NCBI GenBank assembly: GCA_049601975.1
Contig: JBMYRC010000207.1
Span: 1-5,005 of the forward strand
DNA length: 5,005 nt
DNA from: UBA6544 sp049601975
Lineage (GTDB): Bacteria; Pseudomonadota; Alphaproteobacteria; UBA8366
Direction: 5' to 3'
In this document: one piece after another, positions 1 through 4,978 of the stretch
Layout of the letters: each line of letters begins with the position of its first letter
Position numbering within the stretch: position 1 is the first letter of the stretch
Made by a program: the position numbers and the translations under genes
Notes under the pieces: model-generated
Told to the model about the DNA's origin: nothing
What the model saw: the letters and a program-made list of their open reading frames with translations, nothing else
Database searches by the model: none

Positions 1-26
1 TTGGCATAAACATCGAACTGCGGCAT
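1..26 (-). CDS. ccdB: CcdB-like toxin, N-terminal fragment cut by window edge
   Basis: Only the first eight codons (M-P-Q-F-D-V-Y-A) lie inside the window; the rest is beyond the left edge. The ATG shares one base with the TAA stop of the upstream antitoxin gene (TAATG), the usual sign of translational coupling in toxin-antitoxin operons. No separate Shine-Dalgarno is seen close to the start. The peptide matches how chromosomal CcdB homologues commonly begin, and the partner gene is clearly CcdA-like. CcdB is known to poison DNA gyrase through GyrA. Gyrase poisoning here is inferred from the family and the partner, not seen, because the C-terminal residues that contact gyrase are absent from the window. 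Confidence 0.72.
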
Positions 27-247
27 TAGAACCGCTGAAACTCTTCTCCAAAGACACCGTCGCGGTCAATCCGGTCATTATAGTCTTCCAATGCCTCAGT
101 ATTCTCGGCCAGCCAGAGCCGCTTTGCTTCTTCCACTTGAAGGGCCGGTAGCGCCCCCTCTAGCGTTTTTGACAGGTTTATGTCAGCGAATTTCGCAAAT
201 TGGAGCGAATCCGCACTTATCCTGACGGTCGTCCGGGTTTTATCCAA
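26..247 (-). CDS. ccdA: CcdA-family antitoxin of a type II toxin-antitoxin module
   Basis: The 73-residue protein is the usual size for CcdA (72 residues in the F plasmid). Residues about 5-40 fit the ribbon-helix-helix DNA-binding half, with a TTVRIS strand at 6-11 followed by two helices. Residues about 44-73 match the toxin-wrapping tail of CcdA: WLAEN, then a patterned helix, then DGVFGEEFQRF at the end, comparable with NGSFADENRDW in F-plasmid CcdA. By family, it binds and neutralises CcdB and represses its own operon as a CcdA-CcdB complex. The start is a TTG: an in-frame TGA lies two codons upstream and no ATG is available. A weak AGAG (257-260) sits 9 nt before it. The gene overlaps ccdB by one base and follows the lyase gene on the same strand after a 73-nt gap that holds its own promoter and palindrome. 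Confidence 0.88.
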   Translation of the reverse strand: MDKTRTTVRISADSLQFAKFADINLSKTLEGALPALQVEEAKRLWLAENTEALEDYNDRIDRDGVFGEEFQRF

Positions 248-263
248 TATTCACTACTCTAAG

Positions 264-300
264 TTACAGAGTGTATGCCAAATTAGCATACACTCTGTAA
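264..300. promoter_or_regulatory. Perfect 15-bp inverted repeat, likely ccdAB operator
   Basis: TTACAGAGTGTATGC (264-278) and GCATACACTCTGTAA (286-300) are exact reverse complements separated by seven bases (CAAATTA). The repeat ends 16 bp before the ccdA start codon. Its right arm covers the predicted -10 element and its left arm the expected transcription start, the placement of a repressor operator. Smaller dyads flank or overlap it: ACTCT (256-260) with AGAGT (268-272), and GTAAG (297-301) with CTTAC (306-310). It could also act as a hairpin ending transcription of the lyase gene, whose stop is 20 nt away, but no T-tract follows on the minus strand. Binding by CcdA-CcdB is inferred. Confidence 0.72.
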
Positions 301-313
301 GTCAGCTTACCAA
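285..313 (-). promoter_or_regulatory. Putative sigma70-type promoter of ccdAB
   Basis: Read on the minus strand, TTGGTA (308-313, four of six matches to TTGACA) is followed after exactly 17 nt by TATGCT (285-290, four of six matches to TATAAT). This would start transcription near 277-279, leaving a leader of about 30 nt before the TTG start of ccdA. The -35 lies just after the stop codon of the lyase gene. Both hexamers are imperfect, so this is a prediction, but the spacing and the overlap with the palindrome agree with each other. Confidence 0.45.
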
Positions 314-320
314 TAGCTCA

Positions 321-1259
321 CTACTCGGCCGCCTTCGGCTGATGACCGAGGGTGCCTTCGTATTTCGCCAACTCGGCCTCGCCCATGAAACGTTGCTCCC
401 ATTCCATGACCTGGTCGAAACCGGCAAAGCCGTGAAAGTCGCCGAGCGGGTGTTGGTTGAACTTCTCACTGAACTCTTTCTCAACCAACGGGCCGCTTTC
501 CTTCAGCTCCACGGCTAGGTCGTAGACCGCCATCAATTGCATCCGCATGGTGGCGCCCGGCAGGATCGTCATCGCGATGCCCAGCTCATTCATTTCCTCT
601 TCCGAGAAGCGTGGTGAAATGCCTGTCTGGTTATACATGATGGGGCCTTCGACTTCGGCGCAGATGCGCTGCACCTCACCCACGTCCTTCGGCCCTTCGA
701 CGAAGGCTACGTCCGCGCCTGCCTTAAGGTAAGCGTTGGCACGGTTGATCGCGTCATCCAGTCCACCGCCGACGGCGCCGCGCGCATCGGTCCGCGCGAT
801 GATGACGAAATCCTCGTCGACTTCCTTACGCGCGTAATCCGCTGCCGCGTATTTTCCGACCGCTTCCTCGATCGGGATTACCTGTCGTCCGGCGACATGG
901 CCACAGCGTTTCGGAATGATCTGATCTTCGATATGGATCGCCGCAACACCGGTCTGGATGTATTCCTTCACGGTGCGGATTACGTTGATCGCGTTGCCGT
1001 AGCCGTTGTCCGCATCGGCAATTACGGGCACCGAGACGGCGTTGGAGATATACCGCGCGTTCAGATGCATCTCCGTCATCGTTGCCAGGCCGCAATCCGG
1101 CATGCCGGTCAAAGAAAGTGACGTGCCGTAGCCGGTCATGTAGATCGCAGGAAACCCGACTTTATCGAGAATCTTCCCGCTAACTGCGTTGTAGCAGCCG
1201 GGGATCACAATGGTCTTGCCGGATTTCATCAACTCACGGAGTTTGGTGGAGCGTCTCAT
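321..1259 (-). CDS. Isocitrate lyase/PEP mutase superfamily carbon-carbon lyase (methylisocitrate or dimethylmalate lyase-like)
   Basis: This is a 312-residue protein of the ICL/PEP mutase TIM-barrel superfamily. Visible landmarks are DADNGYGN (82-89, Mg-binding loop equivalent to the DADTGFG type), IHIEDQ (108-113), KRCGH (117-121, with the catalytic-loop Cys119 of true lyases) and ARTDA (155-159). The Cys argues for a lyase that splits a 2-hydroxy acid into pyruvate or glyoxylate plus a carboxylic acid, and against PEP mutase, phosphonopyruvate hydrolase or oxaloacetate decarboxylase, which lack it. Length fits methylisocitrate/2,3-dimethylmalate lyases (about 290-310), not true isocitrate lyases (over 400). 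The ATG at 1259 is chosen because AAGGA (1267-1271) lies 7 nt before it. An in-frame ATG at 1283 would add eight residues but has no ribosome binding site and sits inside a duplicated 13-mer. It is divergent from the CoA-transferase gene. No prp genes are nearby, so the substrate is unknown. Confidence 0.9.
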   Translation of the reverse strand: MRRSTKLRELMKSGKTIVIPGCYNAVSGKILDKVGFPAIYMTGYGTSLSLTGMPDCGLATMTEMHLNARYISNAVSVPVIADADNGYGNAINVIRTVKEYIQTGVAAIHIEDQIIPKRCGHVAGRQVIPIEEAVGKYAAADYARKEVDEDFVIIARTDARGAVGGGLDDAINRANAYLKAGADVAFVEGPKDVGEVQRICAEVEGPIMYNQTGISPRFSEEEMNELGIAMTILPGATMRMQLMAVYDLAVELKESGPLVEKEFSEKFNQHPLGDFHGFAGFDQVMEWEQRFMGEAELAKYEGTLGHQPKAAE

Positions 1260-1266
1260 GTTCTCA

Positions 1267-1271
1267 TCCTT
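1267..1271 (-). promoter_or_regulatory. Ribosome binding site deciding the lyase start
   Basis: On the minus strand AAGGA, followed by a further GAG, sits 7 nt before the ATG at 1259. The other in-frame ATG, at 1283, is preceded by CCCCCGTTTAACGA with no Shine-Dalgarno, so the shorter 312-residue form is preferred. Confidence 0.7.
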
Positions 1272-1276
1272 TTCTA

Positions 1277-1307
1277 GGGTCATTCGTTAAACGGGGGTCA
1301 TTCGTTA
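1277..1307. repeat. 13-bp direct repeat with an 18-bp period in the divergent intergenic region
   Basis: GGGTCATTCGTTA occurs at 1277-1289 and again at 1295-1307, with five bases between the copies. The pair lies just upstream of the lyase ribosome binding site, in its leader or promoter. It could be two half-sites of a regulator or a small local duplication; the copy nearer the gene creates the spurious upstream ATG at 1283. No regulator gene is in the window to pair with it. Confidence 0.6.
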
Positions 1308-1322
1308 GAATAGTAGATAAGC

Positions 1323-1348
1323 GGAGTGCGGCGCTTGGCCAGCACTCC
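1323..1348. promoter_or_regulatory. Inverted repeat, candidate operator between the lyase and CoA-transferase genes
   Basis: GGAGTGC (1323-1329) and GCACTCC (1342-1348) are exact reverse complements with 12 bp between them, giving arm centres 19 bp apart, close to two helical turns. The spacer contains the small palindrome TGGCCA (1336-1341). It lies in the middle of the 161-bp divergent intergenic region, where a shared regulator could act on both genes. I found no convincing -35/-10 pair for either gene, so its role is inferred only from position and symmetry. Confidence 0.4.
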
Positions 1349-1420
1349 AACCCGCGTGGCAGAACCGATTTCGCGGATTAGCTCAAATGCCAACGCTCTT
1401 GACCTGAAAAGGATCCCACC

Positions 1421-2623
1421 ATGCCGACACCGATGCCGCTCGAAGGATTACGTATTCTCGATCTCGCCACTGTTATCGCCGGACCGCTTTCTTCCGCACT
1501 GTTGGCGGATTTCGGTGCTGATGTCGTGAAGATCGAATTGCCGAACGGCGGAGATGGCGTTCGCGCACTGCCCCCGTTCAAAAATGGCGTGGCGCTGTGG
1601 GGAAAGGTGACGAACCGGAATAAACGTGGCATCACCCTCGATATTCGGACACCGGAAGGATTGGACATTCTCAAGCGGATGCTTCCCAAGTTCGATGTAT
1701 TGGTGGAAAACTTTCGCCCCAGCACCCTCGCAAAATGGGGCCTGCCGATTGAGGAAATACGGCGCATCAATCCGGACCTCACGGTGCTGCGGGTCAGTGG
1801 CTTCGGACAAACCGGCCCCCGAGCGCGCGACGCCGGGTTTGCCCGGGTCGCCGAAGCGATGTCCGGTCTAACCACCCTGTGTGGCGAGAGCGACCGCACG
1901 CCGCTGCATCTTGGCTATCCCATCGCCGACGGGATAACCGGCGTCTTCGGTGCGTTCTCCATCATGATGGCTCTCTATAGACGCCTTAACGATCCGGCGG
2001 CGCGCGGCGAGGAAATCGATCTGTCGCTCTATGAATCAATGCACCGCATCCTCGAATTCCTCGTCATTGAATACGATCAATTGGGCGCGGTTCGGGAACG
2101 CTCCGGCAATCGCAGCCAATACGCGGTGCCGAGCGGCGTCTACCGGACAGATGACGATAGATGGGTGTCGTTGGCCTGTTCGACCCAGAGCGTGTTCGAA
2201 CGCATGGCCGAAGCAATGGACCGTGCCGACTTGATCGACGATGCTCGGTTCCGCACCAATGCCGACCGCGTGACCAATGCGGACGCAATAGAAGAAATCG
2301 TAACCACGTGGTTCGGGGCAAACGAATTCCCTAACGTCTCCCAACTGCTCAGCGAAAAGGGTGTCGCGTTCAGCCTCGTCTTTACCGCCAAGGACGCCTT
2401 CGAGGATCCCCATTACGCGGCGCGCGAGAACATCGTAGCGTTAGAAGACAGCGAACTCGGCACGATACGCATGCAGGGGATTGTCCCGAAATTACGCGAC
2501 GCGCCGGGCGCCGTGCGGCGCGCCGGCCCTGCACTCGGTCAACATAATGCGGAAGTCTACGAAGAACTGCTGGAACTGAGCGCGGACGAGATATCCGCCC
2601 TCAAGGAAAAAGGAATTGTTTGA
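1421..2623 (+). CDS. Family III CoA-transferase (CaiB/BaiF type)
   Basis: The 400-residue protein is the normal length for class III CoA-transferases, which form interlocked dimers in the cytoplasm and move CoA from a donor thioester (often succinyl-CoA) to a carboxylate through an aspartyl-CoA thioester. The N-terminal block LDLATVIAGPLSSALLADFG (13-32) and the following DVVKIE are the family's first signature. NRNKRGITLD (65-74), DVLVENFRP (92-100) and GFGQTGP (127-133) follow in the usual order. Asp170 in YPIADGITG aligns with the catalytic Asp169 of formyl-CoA transferase. The C-terminal region includes the usual ARF and VAFSLV segments (275-277, 315-320). The ATG at 1421 has AAGGA (1409-1413) 7 nt upstream. 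The gene is divergent from the lyase gene and converges on the small isomerase-like gene, with 8 bp between the stop codons. The acyl substrate cannot be deduced; racemase members of the family are a less likely alternative. Confidence 0.92.
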   Translation: MPTPMPLEGLRILDLATVIAGPLSSALLADFGADVVKIELPNGGDGVRALPPFKNGVALWGKVTNRNKRGITLDIRTPEGLDILKRMLPKFDVLVENFRPSTLAKWGLPIEEIRRINPDLTVLRVSGFGQTGPRARDAGFARVAEAMSGLTTLCGESDRTPLHLGYPIADGITGVFGAFSIMMALYRRLNDPAARGEEIDLSLYESMHRILEFLVIEYDQLGAVRERSGNRSQYAVPSGVYRTDDDRWVSLACSTQSVFERMAEAMDRADLIDDARFRTNADRVTNADAIEEIVTTWFGANEFPNVSQLLSEKGVAFSLVFTAKDAFEDPHYAARENIVALEDSELGTIRMQGIVPKLRDAPGAVRRAGPALGQHNAEVYEELLELSADEISALKEKGIV

Positions 2624-2631
2624 GAGGCGTG

Positions 2632-2919
2632 CTATTCCGCGTCTTTGGCGAGGAAGGCTTTGATCGCCTCCGGATCGATCAGAGGATAGATATCGAATTC
2701 GGCCGGAACGATCTCCGCCCATTCGTTAAGCAAGCCGTGCAACTCCTCGTTCGAGCCGACATCAAACAAAGCGACAGCGCCGCGTCCAGTGCGCGCATAG
2801 AATGACTTCGCCAATCCGCGATCGAGCTTGTCTTGCGCCCACGGCCAATATTTTTGCCGGTATTCACGGACTTCCGACGGGCGTTTGGGCTCAGGCGTAC
2901 TGATGACCAAAAATAGCAT
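2632..2919 (-). CDS. Small muconolactone-isomerase-like dimeric alpha-beta barrel protein
   Basis: The 95-residue protein starts with a hydrophobic strand, MLFLVIS (1-7), followed by an amphipathic charged helix (about 15-36), a strand-turn-helix GAVALFDVGSNEELHGLLNEW (47-67), and a last strand FDIYPLID (75-82). This layout and size match the muconolactone delta-isomerase/YciI-like ferredoxin-fold families; FDV-S-EELH resembles the FDVPSVEALH segment of muconolactone isomerase. That enzyme moves the double bond of a lactone in the beta-ketoadipate pathway, but many homologues are uncharacterised, so the reaction here is unknown. AGGAG (2926-2930) is 6 nt before the ATG and overlaps the TAG stop of the dioxygenase gene, so the two are almost certainly co-transcribed and perhaps translationally coupled. 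It may isomerise or sense the dioxygenase product. No signal peptide or membrane segment is seen. Confidence 0.75.
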   Translation of the reverse strand: MLFLVISTPEPKRPSEVREYRQKYWPWAQDKLDRGLAKSFYARTGRGAVALFDVGSNEELHGLLNEWAEIVPAEFDIYPLIDPEAIKAFLAKDAE

Positions 2920-2925
2920 TGAGTT

Positions 2926-2930
2926 CTCCT
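2926..2930 (-). promoter_or_regulatory. Ribosome binding site overlapping the upstream stop codon
   Basis: On the minus strand TAGGAG joins the TAG stop (2929-2931) of the dioxygenase gene to the AGGAG that serves the small isomerase-like gene, 6 nt before its ATG. Ribosomes finishing the first gene end on the initiation site of the second, which favours coupled translation. Confidence 0.75.
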
Positions 2931-4068
2931 ATGCGGGGGTGAGTGGAACCTGACGTTGCATACCCGCCACAGTCACCCCGCCGCGATTACCTGCCTCAAC
3001 GCTGTTGTACCGGCCAGCAAAAGCTTCCGGCAGATCGATTCCATCCGGCGGAGACAGCCAGAGCCGCAGCAGGTAACGCTTGCGGTCCTCTTCCTCCCAA
3101 TCCTCATAGGCGGTTCGGTCGTGCAATACTTGATGATTGTGCAAAAGCTGAATATCTCCGGGTTCGAACTGCATGGTCAGATGTAAGGACGGGTCGTTCG
3201 CCAGCTCGTACATCATATCGAGCCCTTCCACGACCTCCTCGCTCATCCGCAACGCATCCTCGTGCCGCTGCGACATATCGATATGAGTCCGCAGGTAATT
3301 GATCGCGAGGCGGCCCTCGTGGTGATTAAAGACCGGCAACTCGTACCACGGGCCTCTGCCGGGTGGTATTTCGTCCCGTCGGTCCCGCGCGATCGGACCG
3401 TAAAGCGCGCGCGCTAAGTCCGGGCGGCGGCGCCACATTTCATTGTGTAGCGTGTAGGAGCTGACGATCGAGCTATAACCGCCCTCTTTCGCCTTGCGCA
3501 GACAAAGTAAGCCAACGATATCGACCGAATCGCAGTGATAATGCAGATGACGGTTGGTGAGGTAACCTCGCACACTCTGGTTGTCGAAACTGCTGCCCAG
3601 ATCGATAACATGTCCCAATAAATGCCCGCGTGTGTTTTGGGAACGGGCACTGCCGATATGCGCGCCGAAGCCCCAATACATTGCTGCAATTTCGGCAAAA
3701 TCCAAACCTTCAATGGGGAATCCGCGCAACAGGACGAACCCGCGACCGTGCATGATCTCTTGTTTCAAGTCATGAATTGTTTTGGCAAAAGTCGGAAGAA
3801 CAAAATCCTCCTTTCCAATATCCATAACGTTGTCGGAGCGTTGCCGCGCCGCTCGCGTTGCCGCTAACAGCTCGGCGCGTTCCTGCTCCGACAGCACGTA
3901 TTTCCAATCGGAGCGATCCTTTAAGTCTGAGCCATACCACGCACCGGGGCTGTCAATCGGGCCGTCATGCGGCATCGGGTGATCGGATGGAAGCCGGTCA
4001 CCCGGCGGCAATTGTTCTGCAGTTTGCACGGCAAGCTCCTCGGTATGTCCGCGTAGATAATTATTCAT
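2929..4068 (-). CDS. TauD/TfdA-like Fe(II)/2-oxoglutarate-dependent dioxygenase
   Basis: From the ATG at 4068 the protein has 379 residues. The iron-binding facial triad is visible: H178-x-D180 in LHYHCDSVD, and the distal His316 in NHQVLHDRTAYED. Arg331 and Arg335 in the following RYLLRLWL are placed to bind the 2-oxoglutarate carboxylate. Other family segments are GRGFVLLRGFP (108-118) and FEPGDIQLLHNH (301-312). Such enzymes use O2 and 2-oxoglutarate to hydroxylate a substrate, releasing succinate and CO2 in the cytoplasm. This subgroup is common in proteobacteria and its substrate is generally unknown; nothing here shows taurine or 2,4-D as substrate. The start is uncertain: an in-frame TTG at 4089 would add seven residues, and neither start has a good Shine-Dalgarno. 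ATG is chosen over TTG. The stop runs into the ribosome binding site of the downstream isomerase-like gene. It is divergent from the enoyl-CoA isomerase-like gene. Confidence 0.9.
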   Translation of the reverse strand: MNNYLRGHTEELAVQTAEQLPPGDRLPSDHPMPHDGPIDSPGAWYGSDLKDRSDWKYVLSEQERAELLAATRAARQRSDNVMDIGKEDFVLPTFAKTIHDLKQEIMHGRGFVLLRGFPIEGLDFAEIAAMYWGFGAHIGSARSQNTRGHLLGHVIDLGSSFDNQSVRGYLTNRHLHYHCDSVDIVGLLCLRKAKEGGYSSIVSSYTLHNEMWRRRPDLARALYGPIARDRRDEIPPGRGPWYELPVFNHHEGRLAINYLRTHIDMSQRHEDALRMSEEVVEGLDMMYELANDPSLHLTMQFEPGDIQLLHNHQVLHDRTAYEDWEEEDRKRYLLRLWLSPPDGIDLPEAFAGRYNSVEAGNRGGVTVAGMQRQVPLTPA

Positions 4069-4177
4069 GTAGGGTATCTTATCGAGCAAACACGCAATTT
4101 CGAGAATTCCGTTGAACCCGATTGGCCGTTTCCGATCACAGGGCTACCTTGATGCGCGAATGGCGGCCACGGAACTT

Positions 4178-4183
4178 GAGGAG
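4178..4183 (+). promoter_or_regulatory. Strong ribosome binding site deciding the crotonase start
   Basis: GAGGAG lies 6 nt before the ATG at 4190. The reading frame stays open to a TTG at 4112, but the extra 26 residues resemble nothing in the crotonase family, and family members start a few residues before the first beta strand, as at 4190. Confidence 0.85.
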
Positions 4184-4189
4184 AGCATC

Positions 4190-4978
4190 ATGGATTACAA
4201 AGCAATCATTTTCGAGAAGCGCGACGGGGTCGCCTATATCACATTGAATCGCCCCGACGAAGCCAATGCCCTCGATCTGGCAACCGCGACAGAATTACAC
4301 GAAGCAGCGCTCGACTGTGATCAGGATGATGGTGTTCGAGCCATACTTATTACAGCCAACGGTAAAATGTTTTGTGGCGGCGGCGACCTTAAATTCTTCC
4401 ACGGATCGGACGGCAATATTGAGAGTTTGCTGATGCAGGTCACGCTGCAGTTCCACCGCGCCATCTCGCTTTTCAACCGCATGGATGCGCCGGTCGTCAT
4501 GGCCATAAACGGCACCGCCGCTGGAGGTGGTTTCAGTTTCGCGATCTCTGGCGACATCATCTTCGCCGCCGAATCCGCTAAGTTTATCTCCGCCTATACC
4601 GCGGCCGGTCTCTCTCCCGACGGCAGTTCGACCTATATGTTACCGCGCTATATCGGCCTGCGTCGCGCCAAGGAATTGATGCTGACCAACCGGGTATTGA
4701 GCGCCGATGAGGCCCGGAGCTACGACCTCATCGACTATGTCGTACCGGACACCGAACTTTTCGAGGCTGCCGACAAACAAGCCCGCGCCTTCGCCACCGG
4801 CCCGACAAAAGCATACGGCGCGGTCAAGCGCTTGCTCGACGTCAGCTTCAACGAAAGCCTGGAGACGCAAATGGAACTCGAATCGCGTTCGATCTCCAGT
4901 TTAGCCGCTGGGACCGATGGTTCGGAAGGCATCGGGGCTTTTGTCGAAAAACGAAAACCAGCATTTAAGGGCGAGTAG
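4190..4978 (+). CDS. Enoyl-CoA hydratase/isomerase (crotonase) family protein, PaaG-like isomerase
   Basis: The 262-residue protein has the standard crotonase length. The first oxyanion-hole loop is MFCGGGDLKFF (60-70) and the second is INGTAAGGGF (106-115), which together hold the thioester carbonyl. In rat enoyl-CoA hydratase two glutamates (E144, E164) do the hydration; the aligned positions here are Ser116 (GGGFS) and Tyr136 (SAYT), so ordinary hydratase activity is unlikely. Asp144 in GLSPDGSSTYMLPR sits where PaaG-type isomerases (LVPDSGGTW-LPR) carry their catalytic Asp, so a double-bond or epoxide/oxepin-type isomerase is the better call. LTNRVLSADEARSYDLIDYVV (165-185) is the usual trimerisation-side segment. 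The gene is divergent from the dioxygenase operon across about 120 bp. Beyond the TAG stop only 27 bases remain in the window and they hold no recognisable start. The exact substrate is unknown. Confidence 0.9.
   Translation: MDYKAIIFEKRDGVAYITLNRPDEANALDLATATELHEAALDCDQDDGVRAILITANGKMFCGGGDLKFFHGSDGNIESLLMQVTLQFHRAISLFNRMDAPVVMAINGTAAGGGFSFAISGDIIFAAESAKFISAYTAAGLSPDGSSTYMLPRYIGLRRAKELMLTNRVLSADEARSYDLIDYVVPDTELFEAADKQARAFATGPTKAYGAVKRLLDVSFNESLETQMELESRSISSLAAGTDGSEGIGAFVEKRKPAFKGE

Noticed and set aside
180..518. 112-residue plus-strand open frame
   Set aside because: It runs antisense across ccdA, the palindrome and the 3' end of the lyase gene, resembles no family, and lacks a ribosome binding site; the opposite strand carries recognisable proteins.
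1260..1283. Eight-residue N-terminal extension of the lyase from the ATG at 1283
   Set aside because: No ribosome binding site precedes it, the codons include the Shine-Dalgarno of the downstream ATG, and the ATG lies in a duplicated 13-mer.
1378..1899. 173-residue minus-strand open frame inside the CoA-transferase gene
   Set aside because: Its arginine, serine and proline-rich translation is typical of an antisense shadow of a GC-rich gene, and the plus strand here encodes conserved class III CoA-transferase motifs.
2036..2413. 125-residue minus-strand open frame within the CoA-transferase gene
   Set aside because: Antisense to conserved coding sequence, with no ribosome binding site or recognisable domain.
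2600..2624. CTCAA...TTGAG hairpin as a terminator at the convergent gene ends
   Set aside because: The stem is only 5 bp with a 15-nt loop and no T-tract follows, so it is too weak to call.
4112..4189. 26-residue N-terminal extension of the crotonase from a TTG at 4112
   Set aside because: The ATG at 4190 has a strong GAGGAG at the right distance and matches where the fold begins; the extension has no family resemblance.
4069..4189. Promoters or operators between the dioxygenase and crotonase genes
   Set aside because: The region must hold divergent promoters, but I found no -35/-10 pair or dyad good enough to report; TTGAAC at 4113-4118 has no matching -10 at proper spacing.
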